Positions 34,213 through 43,014 of a DNA stretch of 64,000 bases are shown here, in pieces. Where the stretch lies: contig NZ_JBLXEC010000001.1 of NCBI RefSeq assembly GCF_048263515.1, positions 1 through 64,000 on the forward strand, in the 5' to 3' direction. This DNA comes from Marinovum sp048263515. GTDB lineage: Bacteria > Pseudomonadota > Alphaproteobacteria > Rhodobacterales > Rhodobacteraceae. The translations under genes were made by a program, and so were the position numbers. Position 1 is the first letter of the stretch. Every line of letters starts with the position of its first letter. A model generated the notes under the pieces. The model was not told where the DNA came from, searched no databases, and worked only from the letters and a program-made list of their open reading frames with translations.

Positions 34213-35187
34213 TCAGCGGTTGGCGTCGGACAGATCGGTCCAGACTTTCACGTCTTCGGACGGCATCAGGCCGGACTCGTAGACCGGCTTGGATGCCTCA
34301 CGGAACACCGCGCGTTCTTCTGCGGTCAGGCGCTGAACGGCCACGCCCTTTTCTTCCAGTGCGGCCAGGCCGCGCTCCGAGGCTTCTGCCAGCCATGCGC
34401 GGGCCGCGGCATCAGCGGTTTCGACGGCGCTGTCCACGGCGGCCCGGTCGGCCTCGGACAGGCCTTCGTACCAGCTCTTGGAGACGAGGACAGCGCGCAT
34501 CGGGATGATCACGCCGGCATCCGAGAAGTTCTTGACGAAGTCGGTCTGCCCGAACATCACCGGCACGAAGGGCGAGTTCAGGTAGCCGTCGATCACGCCG
34601 GTTTGCAGGCCGGACGGCACTTCGCCCCAAGGCACGATGGTTCCGCTGGAGCCCCAAGCCTTGTACATGGCGATCTGCGCATCATCGAGCGCACGCATCC
34701 GCAGGTCCGACATGTCGGCGGGCGACCGAACGACCGCATCGGTGGTGATGATGCCCGAAAGCGGCCCGAGCGGCGCCAGCGCCAGCACGACGACATCCTG
34801 ATCTGCCAGCTTTTCGTTGACGCGGTCAAAGACCTTGCCGGCTTCCAGCACGCGGTCCATGTGGTCGACATCGTCGAAGATATAAGGCAGCCGCACGCCA
34901 TAGATGAATGGGTCGACCTGGGCGATGGCGCGGACATCCGACAGCGACACTTCGAGCAGCCCGGTCGACACCTGGTCGAACTTCTCGGCTTCGTTGCCGA
35001 CTGCGCCGCGCGGCAGTTCGCGGACGTCCATCCCGGCTTCGGTCAGGGCCGCCCCGAAGGCATGTGCCCAGTTGTAGGATCCGCTGGTATCGAGATCCGG
35101 CGCGCTGTCCAGGGCGATCTTGACTTCCGCGCTGACCGCGCCGGACATCGCCAGCAATGCCGCCAGTGAGAGTGCCTTGAGTTTCAT
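34213..35187 (-). CDS. dctP: TRAP transporter periplasmic binding protein (DctP)
   Basis: A 324-residue receptor. The signal peptide MKLKALSLAALLAMSGAVSA is followed by EVKIALDS. DLRMRALDDAQIAMYKAWG carries the conserved arginine that binds carboxylate ligands, and WGEVPSGLQTGVIDGYLNS is the standard family segment. It binds the substrate in the periplasm and delivers it to DctQM. The ligand is probably an organic acid, perhaps the product of the co-transcribed amidase. It starts 22 bases after dctM. Confidence 0.93.
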   Translation of the reverse strand: MKLKALSLAALLAMSGAVSAEVKIALDSAPDLDTSGSYNWAHAFGAALTEAGMDVRELPRGAVGNEAEKFDQVSTGLLEVSLSDVRAIAQVDPFIYGVRLPYIFDDVDHMDRVLEAGKVFDRVNEKLADQDVVVLALAPLGPLSGIITTDAVVRSPADMSDLRMRALDDAQIAMYKAWGSSGTIVPWGEVPSGLQTGVIDGYLNSPFVPVMFGQTDFVKNFSDAGVIIPMRAVLVSKSWYEGLSEADRAAVDSAVETADAAARAWLAEASERGLAALEEKGVAVQRLTAEERAVFREASKPVYESGLMPSEDVKVWTDLSDANR

Positions 35188-35209
35188 GTTCTTCTCCTCC
35201 TTGAGTACT

Positions 35210-36493
35210 TTAATTGACTGAAAAGCCGAGCAAGCCGGGCAATGTGAGCGACAGGGCCGGCCAGTAGACCAGCGCCATCAGCAGCAGGACCTGCACGACG
35301 ATGAAGGGCAGTGCGGCGTAGGCCAGCCGCCAGTAGTTGAGGTTTGTCAGCGCCGAGACGACCACGAGGCACTTGCCCAGAGGCGGCGTGATCAGCCCGA
35401 CACACAGGTTGAAGCACAGCACGATGCCAAGCTGGATCGGGCTGATGCCCTGTTCCAGCGCTTGCGGCGCGAAGAGCGGAATGAGCAGCGTCAGGGCCAC
35501 GGGCGTGTCCATGAACATGCCCGCAATCAGGAAGATCGCGACGAGGAAGAACAGGTATTTCGTGCCGGTCAGCCCGAAGGACCCGACCCAATCCGCCAGA
35601 GCACTCGACCATCCGAGTTGCCCGGCCAGATAGCCAAGCACCGAAATCGCGGCGAGGATGATGAAGATCGTGCCGGTCATCTTGGCGGTCGCCTCGACCG
35701 CGTCGAAGATCATACGCAGGGTCAGCCCTTTGTAGTACTGCCCCGCCACAAGGGCGACCACAACCGCCACCGCTGACCCTTCGGTCGGTGTCGCCAACCC
35801 AAAGACCAATGCTCCCAGGATCACCACCGGCAGGCAGAGCGCCGGGGCGGCGTTGAGCAGGCTGGGCAGGAACGGCGGCAGATCGTCGGATTTCCCGCCG
35901 GGATGTCCCTTCATTGCGGCAATAATGGCATTCAGCGCCATCAGAGACGCGGCGAGCAGCAGGCCCGGTACCACGCCCGCGATGAACAAGGCGGCCACCG
36001 ACGCTCCCGTCAACCCGCCATAGATGATCATGATGATCGAGGGCGGAATGATCGGCCCGATCATCGACGAGGCCGCGGTGATGGCCCCTGCGTAATAGGG
36101 GTCATAACCGCGGGCCTTCATCTCCGGCACGAAGGTGCGTGACAAGGCGGCACTATCCGCGATGGCCGAGCCCGAGATGCCTGCAAAGAACACGCTGGTC
36201 AGGATGTTGACGTGGCCCAGACCACCCCTGAAGCGACCGACGATGGACATGGCAAAGTCGATCAGGCTGCGGGTGACACCGGCGCGGCCCATGATCTCGG
36301 CGGTCAGGATGAACAGCGGCATCGCCATGAAGGCGAAGACGTCGAGTTGTGCGAAGATGCGCTGCGGCAGGATCGACAGGAACTGGCTCTTGTCGAGGGC
36401 CACGAAGGTAAGAACGGAAACCGCGCCCATCAGATAGGCAAAGGCCGTGCCGCTGATCAGCAATATTATGAAGATGATGGGAATGAGATACAT
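35210..36493 (-). CDS. dctM: TRAP transporter large permease (DctM)
   Basis: A 427-residue membrane protein with about twelve helices. It has AMPLFILTAEIMGRAGV, FFAGISGSAIADSAALSR, ITAASSMIGPIIPPSIIMIIYG and GLITPPLGKCLVVVSAL, all diagnostic for DctM. It catalyses sodium-driven uptake of the DctP-bound acid. The ATG at 36493 lies four bases past the amidase stop; a longer frame into the amidase is rejected. Confidence 0.95.
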   Translation of the reverse strand: MYLIPIIFIILLISGTAFAYLMGAVSVLTFVALDKSQFLSILPQRIFAQLDVFAFMAMPLFILTAEIMGRAGVTRSLIDFAMSIVGRFRGGLGHVNILTSVFFAGISGSAIADSAALSRTFVPEMKARGYDPYYAGAITAASSMIGPIIPPSIIMIIYGGLTGASVAALFIAGVVPGLLLAASLMALNAIIAAMKGHPGGKSDDLPPFLPSLLNAAPALCLPVVILGALVFGLATPTEGSAVAVVVALVAGQYYKGLTLRMIFDAVEATAKMTGTIFIILAAISVLGYLAGQLGWSSALADWVGSFGLTGTKYLFFLVAIFLIAGMFMDTPVALTLLIPLFAPQALEQGISPIQLGIVLCFNLCVGLITPPLGKCLVVVSALTNLNYWRLAYAALPFIVVQVLLLMALVYWPALSLTLPGLLGFSVN

Positions 36494-36497
36494 TGTG

Positions 36498-38012
36498 CTA
36501 CACGGCCGTTCGCATTGCGGCCGTCTCGGACGGGCCGGCGCTGTTGAGGATGGGCGGTTGGGTGACGATCGAGCGCAGGTCGATGTCGGAGGGCGCAAGG
36601 CTCGCCATGTCGGGGCGGGGCCGCGCCGTTACCGGGTCAGATGCGAAGAAAGTCTCGATCGCCTGTGCTGCGGCAAGCATAGCATCATCTCCGCGCACCG
36701 GCCCCAACACTTGCAACCCGAAAGGCATGCCCAACGGGTCACGGCCGCAGGGCAGCGTGATCGACGGGCCGCCGGTGAGCGAGCCGCGATAATTCAGCGC
36801 CAGCCAGCGATAATAGATATCCATGCTCTGGCCCTCGATTTCCGTGGCGTGCCCTTGGGTCCATGGGAACGGCGACACCGGCGCGGTGGGCAGCAGGATC
36901 ACGTCGACATCCTGCATCACCGCGTTGAAGCGGCGCAGGATGCGCGTCTGTTCGGCATGCGCCCAGGCCCGGTCTGCCAACGTCATGGACTGGCCCAACG
37001 CGACATTGGCGGCGATATCGGGGCCGAAGGCCTCCGGATCGGACTTGAAGACCTCGCCGAAGGCCGAGACGAAGCTCTCGGCGCGCAGGATGTCAAAGCA
37101 CCGGTCCATGTCACCGAGCGCCAGATCAACCGCGCGGCAGTCCTGAACCTGCGGCGCGATCTTCTCGACGCGCGCCCGGAAGGTCGCCCGAATGGCAGGG
37201 TCCACCGGCGCACCGCCGAAGTCCTCGCTGAAACCGACCCTCAGGTTCGAGAGGCTGATGGCGGGCAGCGTTGCAAACCGGTTCGGCGCCGCGCGTGAGG
37301 ACAGCGGATCGTCGGGGTCGAACCCTTCGCAGACCCGCAGCATCAGGACCAGATCGTCCACCGTGCGCGCCATCGGGCCAAGCACCGAAATGCCCGACCA
37401 TCCCAAAGGCCGCGTCGGATGGGCGATGACGTCGACGGAGGGCCGATAGCCTACGATACCGCAGAGTGCCGCCGGCAATCTGAGAGACCCGCCCGTGTCC
37501 GACCCGGTGCAGAGGGGCAGAAGATCTGCCGCCAGTGCCGCCGCCGATCCGCCAGAAGACCCGCCAGCGATCAGGTTGGCATCAAACGGGTTGCCCGTCG
37601 CGCCCCAGACCGGGTTGCGGCTGTTGCCGCCTGCGCCGCATTCGGGGACATTGGTCTTGGCCAGAATGATCGCCCCGGCGTTGCGCAGTCGCGCTACCAT
37701 GGGCATATCCACCTGTGGACAGTTCGCGCGCATCCGCGGGCTGCCATGGGTGGTCAGCAACCCCTTGGTGTCCTGAAGGTCCTTCACCCCCACCGGCAAG
37801 CCGTCCAGCGGCCCCTTGGGCGCTCCGGCCCGCCATCTGCCTGTTGCCTGCACCGCTTCGCCGACCGCGCGTTCGGCATCGATCGCCGCCAGGGCGTTGA
37901 TCTTGGGATTGACCTGCGAGATCCGCTCGAGGCAGGCCGCCAGATATTCACTGGGGGTCAGCCTGTGGTCGGCAAAGCGCTGCAACACCTCGTACGCAGA
38001 CAGGGCCATCAT
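36498..38012 (-). CDS. amidase (amidase-signature family)
   Basis: A 504-residue enzyme of the amidase-signature family. The Ser-cisSer-Lys triad is visible: Lys77 in GVKDLQ, Ser152/153 in AGGSSGGS and the nucleophile Ser176 in GSDTGGSLRLP. It hydrolyses an amide to acid and ammonia in the cytoplasm. The ATG pair at 38012 has GAGAGGGG upstream; an ATG at 38027 overlaps the stop of a short upstream ORF. It heads the TRAP/FAD-dehydrogenase operon, and the LysR gene lies just upstream in the same direction. The substrate is unknown. Confidence 0.92.
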   Translation of the reverse strand: MMALSAYEVLQRFADHRLTPSEYLAACLERISQVNPKINALAAIDAERAVGEAVQATGRWRAGAPKGPLDGLPVGVKDLQDTKGLLTTHGSPRMRANCPQVDMPMVARLRNAGAIILAKTNVPECGAGGNSRNPVWGATGNPFDANLIAGGSSGGSAAALAADLLPLCTGSDTGGSLRLPAALCGIVGYRPSVDVIAHPTRPLGWSGISVLGPMARTVDDLVLMLRVCEGFDPDDPLSSRAAPNRFATLPAISLSNLRVGFSEDFGGAPVDPAIRATFRARVEKIAPQVQDCRAVDLALGDMDRCFDILRAESFVSAFGEVFKSDPEAFGPDIAANVALGQSMTLADRAWAHAEQTRILRRFNAVMQDVDVILLPTAPVSPFPWTQGHATEIEGQSMDIYYRWLALNYRGSLTGGPSITLPCGRDPLGMPFGLQVLGPVRGDDAMLAAAQAIETFFASDPVTARPRPDMASLAPSDIDLRSIVTQPPILNSAGPSETAAMRTAV

Positions 38013-38023
38013 TGTGTCCCCTC

Positions 38024-38068
38024 TCATGCGCCTACCCGAACCGACGCCAGCCTGATCGAACCTGCCAT
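38024..38068 (-). CDS. 14-codon upstream ORF before the amidase
   Basis: MAGSIRLASVRVGA is preceded by GGGGAGGGAAGG, one of the strongest ribosome sites in the window. Its TGA overlaps an in-frame ATG of the amidase at 38027 (ATGA). It may be a leader peptide that couples or tunes amidase translation. The 136-base LysR-amidase gap otherwise holds only AT-rich promoter-like sequence (38090-38145). Confidence 0.4.
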   Translation of the reverse strand: MAGSIRLASVRVGA

Positions 38069-38148
38069 CGCCTTCCCTCCCCAGAAACGATTTCAGTTAA
38101 GATAAAGCGGGTCGTTCCCGAAGAATATTGAAATTTCCGTCGGTAACC

Positions 38149-39138
38149 TTAACCAAAAGGAATGGTTTTCAGGTCATCCGTCGTCTTCTCCAGACACTTC
38201 AGGAAGAACGTCAGGGTGGGATTCGTGTCGACCTGTTCGCTGCGCCAGAAGCAGCGTGCTTCGGACAGGAGGCCGCGAGTGTCCAAAGGAAGCGAAACGA
38301 TGTCGCCGCGCGCCGCATGGGCCTGAGCCAGACGTTGCGGCATGAGACCCAGAGCGGGGATCGCCTCCAGCAGGGCGAGGTTCAATGTCAACGACAGGGA
38401 GGCAATCGTGTTGGCCGGTGGCGTCAGCCCGTACCCGGCAAAGAGCGCATCGATCGCGCGCCGGGCCACCGAGTTGGCCTGAGGCAGAATCCAAGGAAAA
38501 TCCACCACATCGCTCCAATCCAGGTCAGCCCGTTTTGCCAACTGGTGATTGCGCCCGGCCACCACGACCACCGGCTCCGCAAAAAGGCCGAGCTGGGCGA
38601 TGCCGGGCAGTTCCTGGGGCTGCCAAATCCGGGCAATGAGGACATCCAGTTCACCGGTCTCCAACTCGGGCAGAAGTTCGACGAAATGGCCTTCCTTTAT
38701 CGAGATGCTGGCCTGCGGCGTGCTGCCTTTGAACAGCGCAATGGCGCCGGGCAGAAGAGTGGGAGCAACCGAGCTGACGACCCCCACCGAAACCGATCCG
38801 GAAACTCCGCTCGCCATGGCCTCGATGTCAAAGGCGGCCCGGTCCAGCTGATTGAGCGCCTGCCTGGCGTATTCTGCGAGCCTTTGCCCGATCGGCGTCA
38901 GAAACAGCCGGTTCCGCTCGCGCGTCACGATGGGAGCGCCGACGATCCGTTCCAGTTCCGCAATCTGCTTGGACACGGCGGGCTGTGAGACATTGAGCGC
39001 CTCGGACACCCGCGCGACCAGTTTCAGCTCTGACAAGGCGGCAATCACCCGCAAGTGGCGGATCGTGATCGCCTTCTGGAACGCAAGGCTTGGAATGGTC
39101 GATACTCCCGGAGCTTTGTGTGTCGACACTATCACCAT
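38149..39138 (-). CDS. LysR-family transcriptional regulator
   Basis: A 329-residue LTTR. The helix-turn-helix is ELKLVARVSEALNVSQPAVSKQIAELERIVGAPIVTRERNRLFLTPIG, and the effector domain includes SVSVGVVSSVAPTLLP. The N-terminal extension before the first helix is about 22 residues longer than usual, and no good ribosome site precedes the ATG (39138) or the GTG (39129), so the start is uncertain. A GTGTCGACAC palindrome (39120-39129) overlaps that start. It probably controls the amidase/TRAP operon that follows in the same direction. Confidence 0.88.
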   Translation of the reverse strand: MVIVSTHKAPGVSTIPSLAFQKAITIRHLRVIAALSELKLVARVSEALNVSQPAVSKQIAELERIVGAPIVTRERNRLFLTPIGQRLAEYARQALNQLDRAAFDIEAMASGVSGSVSVGVVSSVAPTLLPGAIALFKGSTPQASISIKEGHFVELLPELETGELDVLIARIWQPQELPGIAQLGLFAEPVVVVAGRNHQLAKRADLDWSDVVDFPWILPQANSVARRAIDALFAGYGLTPPANTIASLSLTLNLALLEAIPALGLMPQRLAQAHAARGDIVSLPLDTRGLLSEARCFWRSEQVDTNPTLTFFLKCLEKTTDDLKTIPFG

Positions 39139-39443
39139 GACTTGCGTGTATGAACACTGGTCGAGCTGCGGCCCCCGACGGCTGTTCGTGACAAAGGCGT
39201 GGCGCGCCTGAATTGACCCGTCGCGATCACAGACCAACGGCTTGCGATCACCTCGATCGCCGCAAAGATCCGATGTTCAGCGAACACGCTGGCCGACTGG
39301 GGCCAAGAGGGCCGAGATCGCCAACGGCAGGCATCAAGGACAGTCCCACCGATTTGGGCGACCGGATGACGGCGCTCGCGCGTGAGAACGCGAGCGGCGC
39401 AAGCCCGCGAGACGCGCCTGTCCCCTTACGCCGCTCCCCACAC
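39139..39443. other. 305-base intergenic region with a hairpin
   Basis: Between the Gfo/Idh stop and the LysR start on the minus strand. It contains an eight-bp perfect stem (CGCTCGCG/CGCGAGCG, 39373-39396, loop CGTGAGAA) that may end the Gfo/Idh transcript, though no T-run follows. Short frames on both strands lack ribosome sites and family patterns. Confidence 0.45.
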
Positions 39444-40499
39444 TTAGAGACCTGCCAATTCCACCGGACTGCCCGTGCGCGATGAGGTCTCGATTGCAGC
39501 AATCAGGTCTTGCGAAACCAGTGCCTCACGTCCCGTGACCATGGGGGGCCTGCCGTGACGGACGGCCGCGATGAAGTCCTCGATGACGGCTTGATGCCAT
39601 TCGTGTTTCCCGCCCAGCAGGGGATTTATCTTTCGCGGGGCATCGTCCCTGGCTTCGATGTCCGTGGACCCGTCTCGCCAGGAAATCTCCAGCGCGTCCT
39701 TGTCGAGCTTGAGGCTGGCTTTTTCGAAGTGCAGGCGGATGACTTCGGTTCGATGCGGATACATCGCCGTGCTTGCCACGAAGGATCCGACGGCCCCACA
39801 GGCAAACTGCAGACCCGCGACCGCGAAATCCTCTGCTTCCATGTCGTGCAATGCGGTGGTGGCCGTCATGGCCTGGACGCTGGTGACCGGGCCGGTCAGG
39901 CTCAGGGCGAGGTCGATGGAATGGATCGCGTTGGTGATCATGACGCCGCCGCCATCGCGGGCATAGGTGCCGCGCCCGAGTTCATTGTAGTAGGATTGGT
40001 CGCGCCACAGGGGCACGTTGATTTCCACGAGGCCGAGCTTGCCGAGCGCCCCATCCTTCACAAGCGCCGCCGCCGCCTTTGACGGGGCCCGCATGCGGTG
40101 CTGGAACAGGACGCCCAGTGTCACCCCTGCACCTTCGCAGATTTCAACGACTTCGAGCGCCTCCTGGGGATTTCGCCCGACGGGCTTTTCCAGCAGGATG
40201 TGCGTCCCCGCCGTGGCAAGCTGTTCGATGATGTCCCTGCGCATGCTGGGGGGTGTCGCGACGATCGCCACGGGGATGTCGGGATTGGCAGCCACCGCCG
40301 CCAGATCGGACGTGAAAGCTGGCGGCGTGCCATCATAGAACTCGGCAAGATAGTGTGCGTTTTCCGGCCGGCGTGACACGATCGCTTTCAGCGCGATCTC
40401 GTCTTGCGCCGCCGACAGGGCCGCGACATGGGTTCTGGCGATCATGCCGGCGCCGACAAGGGCCACGCCCACAGGCTGTTTATCTATGGTTTTAACCAC
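39444..40499 (-). CDS. Gfo/Idh/MocA-family NAD(P)-dependent oxidoreductase
   Basis: A 351-residue dehydrogenase. The Rossmann motif VGVALVGAGMIARTHVAAL opens the protein, HILLEKPVGRNPQEA carries the EKP motif with the catalytic lysine, and GVMITNAIHSIDLALSLTG has the active-site histidine. The frame is open to 40592, but the GTG at 40499 has a GGAGG site eight bases upstream, so I prefer it. Members oxidise or reduce sugars, inositols or related keto compounds. It lies downstream of an Ldh2-type dehydrogenase. Confidence 0.88.
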   Translation of the reverse strand: MVKTIDKQPVGVALVGAGMIARTHVAALSAAQDEIALKAIVSRRPENAHYLAEFYDGTPPAFTSDLAAVAANPDIPVAIVATPPSMRRDIIEQLATAGTHILLEKPVGRNPQEALEVVEICEGAGVTLGVLFQHRMRAPSKAAAALVKDGALGKLGLVEINVPLWRDQSYYNELGRGTYARDGGGVMITNAIHSIDLALSLTGPVTSVQAMTATTALHDMEAEDFAVAGLQFACGAVGSFVASTAMYPHRTEVIRLHFEKASLKLDKDALEISWRDGSTDIEARDDAPRKINPLLGGKHEWHQAVIEDFIAAVRHGRPPMVTGREALVSQDLIAAIETSSRTGSPVELAGL

Positions 40500-40595
40500 C
40501 TTGGGTTCCTCCGGTAGGGTGACTGAGGCCGACACCGGGTCCGGACCTTGGACCCCGGTGCGGCCGGCCGCGTTCGATTTCTGTGGTGCCATGGA

Positions 40596-41648
40596 TCAGA
40601 ATGGGACAGCGATCCCTGCCTCCTGCGCCAGACGTCGAAAGGCTCTTGCGGTTTCGGGGTCGAGCGGCACGCCGGCCTTGCGGCGATGCGCGGCTTCTGC
40701 CCACTCGCGATCACCCGGCGCCATCACCGTCTTGCCCTCTCGCGGCATGCTCTGGCGCAGCGCCGACAGGTACCGGTCCATGCCGGCCAGCAGCAGGCCG
40801 CGCCCGACAAAGCCGTCGGGATCAATGCAGATCACGAAGGCCCCCATGTCACGGGGTGTCGATATATCGGGCCCGCCCATCGGCAGGATCTCCGGGCTTG
40901 TCTTCATGCCGGTCAGCAGGCCGGAGCAGATCTCGACCAGCCCCGCCAGGCCCGCCCCCTTGAACCCGAACGCACCGCCGAGCGGTGCCAGCATTTCGAC
41001 GACAGTCGCGTCGCGCGTATTGATCCCGTTCACATCGGAGGCGGTATCGTCAGGCAGGTCGCGCCCCAGCGATTTGTACAGCTGGACGCGATTGTAAGGC
41101 ACTGCACTTGTTGCCATGTCGAACAGCCAGGGGTCTCCGTCGCGCGTCGGCACCGCCGCGGCGATGGGGTTCGTGCCGTGGAAGCGCTCGGCGCCGTCAT
41201 GCAGGCGCACGAAACTGTCCGAGTGGCACATGACAATGCCGATCATGCCCGCCTGTGCCATGGCCAGCGCATAGGCGCCCGCAGGTCCGAAATGCGATGT
41301 GCGGCTGATCCCGACCGCACCGATCCCAGCCTCGCGCGCCAGATCACAGGCGTGATCCGCAGCCGCATAGGCGGCCAGCGCGCCGTGCGCGTCATCGGCG
41401 TCAAGAAGGCCCGATCCCGCGCGCTTGCGCTCGAACGTCATCTGCGGGGTCTTGTTCAGCCTGCCGCCCCGAAAGACCATGTCGTAATGCGGCAACAGCC
41501 GCACTCCGTGACTGTCGACGCCCAGGCTGCTGGCGTGCAGCATGGCGCGCGTGGCGGCTGCAGCGCTCGGGGCATCGGCGCCGGCCGCGCCCAGGATCGC
41601 CGCGCAGAACTCCGACAAACTCTCCAGATCTGCGCGCGTGTCGGTCAT
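40596..41648 (-). CDS. Ldh2/malate dehydrogenase-family oxidoreductase (YlbC/MdlDH type)
   Basis: A 350-residue member of the Ldh2 family, an NAD(P)-fold unrelated to classical lactate dehydrogenase. It has SLGVDSHGVRLLPHY with the catalytic-region histidine, GISRTSHFGPAGAYA, and GTNPIAAAVPTRDGDPWLFDMATSA. It interconverts 2-hydroxy and 2-keto acids (malate, lactate, ureidoglycolate, delta1-piperideine-2-carboxylate). The ATG at 41648 has AGGA upstream; the longer frame enters the operator region. It is divergent from the GntR gene that probably regulates it. Confidence 0.9.
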   Translation of the reverse strand: MTDTRADLESLSEFCAAILGAAGADAPSAAAATRAMLHASSLGVDSHGVRLLPHYDMVFRGGRLNKTPQMTFERKRAGSGLLDADDAHGALAAYAAADHACDLAREAGIGAVGISRTSHFGPAGAYALAMAQAGMIGIVMCHSDSFVRLHDGAERFHGTNPIAAAVPTRDGDPWLFDMATSAVPYNRVQLYKSLGRDLPDDTASDVNGINTRDATVVEMLAPLGGAFGFKGAGLAGLVEICSGLLTGMKTSPEILPMGGPDISTPRDMGAFVICIDPDGFVGRGLLLAGMDRYLSALRQSMPREGKTVMAPGDREWAEAAHRRKAGVPLDPETARAFRRLAQEAGIAVPF

Positions 41649-41714
41649 GCTGTCCTGCCTCGGCCTTGGGTTCGATGGAAGGAAAACAAAGTATCGCCCT
41701 TCCATATCGTATCG

Positions 41715-41722
41715 TGTATACA
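41715..41722. promoter_or_regulatory. candidate GntR (FCD) operator
   Basis: A perfect TGTATACA palindrome within TCGTGTATACAGTAG lies between the divergent Ldh2 and gntR genes. FCD-type GntR regulators often bind TTGTATACAA-like sites. It would allow the regulator to control both genes. Confidence 0.5.
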
Positions 41723-41752
41723 GTAGCCATAAATGGCATGAAGGAGCAAGCC

Positions 41753-42790
41753 TTGTCCGATCATGCGACCCAGACCATCGGTCTGAACGCCGCCCGACGA
41801 CGATACCGGATTGGATCTGCCGACATGAAAGCGCCGCTCTACAACCGCATACTCAACGCCCTGGTGTCCGAGATTGCCGACGGGGCTCTCTCGCCCGGTG
41901 ACCGGGTCATGGAAAACCGGATTGCCACCCGCTTCGGCGTGTCGCGCGCGCCGGCCCGCAAGGCATTGGCCGCGCTGGACGACCTGGGTCTCGTCACCCC
42001 TGCGGCCGGCCCTGCGCGGGGGTTCATCGTGACCTCCGATGCGCCAAAGCACGCCGCCGAGCTGGCCCCTGCCCCGAGCGACCCGTTCACGACGCACACC
42101 CCACCGACATGGCAGCGGATTTACGGCGAGGTCGAAGATGCCGTGTCGCGGCGCATCGCCTTCGGAGGATGGCGCCTGACCGAGACCGGCATCGCCCGCC
42201 ACTTCGATGTCAGCCGGACGGTCGCCCGCGAAGCGCTTGCCCGGCTGCAGGCCCGGGGTCTGGTCGAGAATGAAGGCAAGGGATGGATCGCCCCGGAGCT
42301 CAGCGAAACGCGGGTGCGTGAGCTATACGAATTGCGCGCCCTGCTTGAACCTGCGGCGCTCAGCTGTGTCAGCGCCCGGTTGCCGGGCCAGACGCTCGAC
42401 CGGATGATCGGTGATCTGCAGGACGCCACGGACAGCGGCGCAGACGGGCATCTGCTCGACAAGCTCGAAGCGGATCTGCACATCGCGCTCCTGCAACGCT
42501 GTCGCAGTTCGGCGCTGCGCAAGGCGATGACCGAAGCCCAGTCACTGCTTCTGGCCCACAAGTTCTTCTACCAGCACACCGCCGAACTCTATCCGGTTGA
42601 ACCGTTTCTGGACGAGCACCTGCAGGTGCTCGGCGCCCTGCGCGAGGGATCGGTATCCGAGGCCTGCGAAGGATTGCGCCAACACCTGCTCCGCTCCAGC
42701 GACCGGGCGGTTGTCCGGATCGCCAGGTTGCGCGGCAGCTATCGCGACACACCCCCGGACTATCTCGAGCCCCTTGATCGGAAACCTTGA
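41753..42790 (+). CDS. GntR-family regulator with two N-terminal winged helices and an FCD domain
   Basis: A regulator of about 345 residues. The first winged helix covers APLYNRILNALVSEIADGAL and FGVSRAPARKALAALDDLG. A second, separate one covers EVEDAVSRRIAFGGWRLTE and FDVSRTVAREALARLQARG. The rest is an all-alpha FCD ligand domain (ELYELRALLEPAAL, DLHIALLQRC, DEHLQVLGAL). Most FCD regulators have one DNA-binding domain. AAGGAG stands before the TTG at 41753; an ATG at 41738 is in frame but poorly placed. It probably represses the divergent Ldh2 gene. Confidence 0.88.
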   Translation: MSDHATQTIGLNAARRRYRIGSADMKAPLYNRILNALVSEIADGALSPGDRVMENRIATRFGVSRAPARKALAALDDLGLVTPAAGPARGFIVTSDAPKHAAELAPAPSDPFTTHTPPTWQRIYGEVEDAVSRRIAFGGWRLTETGIARHFDVSRTVAREALARLQARGLVENEGKGWIAPELSETRVRELYELRALLEPAALSCVSARLPGQTLDRMIGDLQDATDSGADGHLLDKLEADLHIALLQRCRSSALRKAMTEAQSLLLAHKFFYQHTAELYPVEPFLDEHLQVLGALREGSVSEACEGLRQHLLRSSDRAVVRIARLRGSYRDTPPDYLEPLDRKP

Positions 42791-43014
42791 TCTGCCCTCT
42801 CGACATGCAACTTCTGCGTCGCGTGCGGTCTGGCATGGCGTCGCGGACCGTCCCTTGAATGACCTGTGACCTGCCCCCTCGGACCGCACTCATCAAGCGA
42901 GGGGCCGACAGTATTGACGGACGAAAGGCGGCTTCAGTGCACAGAACGGCATCGCGGTTTCGATGCCGGCTGGATCGGCAGCAGCGGCAAGCTGGCACTG
43001 ACCAATGCCCTGGA

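Noticed and set aside
32275..35169. Plus-strand open frame of 964 codons
   Set aside because: It lies antisense to the FAD-dehydrogenase, dctQ and dctP genes, has no family pattern and mirrors their codons. Long antisense frames are common in high-GC DNA.
39213..39485. Small plus-strand gene in the 39.1-39.4 kb spacer
   Set aside because: The product is Arg/Pro-rich without a family pattern and its end overlaps the Gfo/Idh gene antisense.
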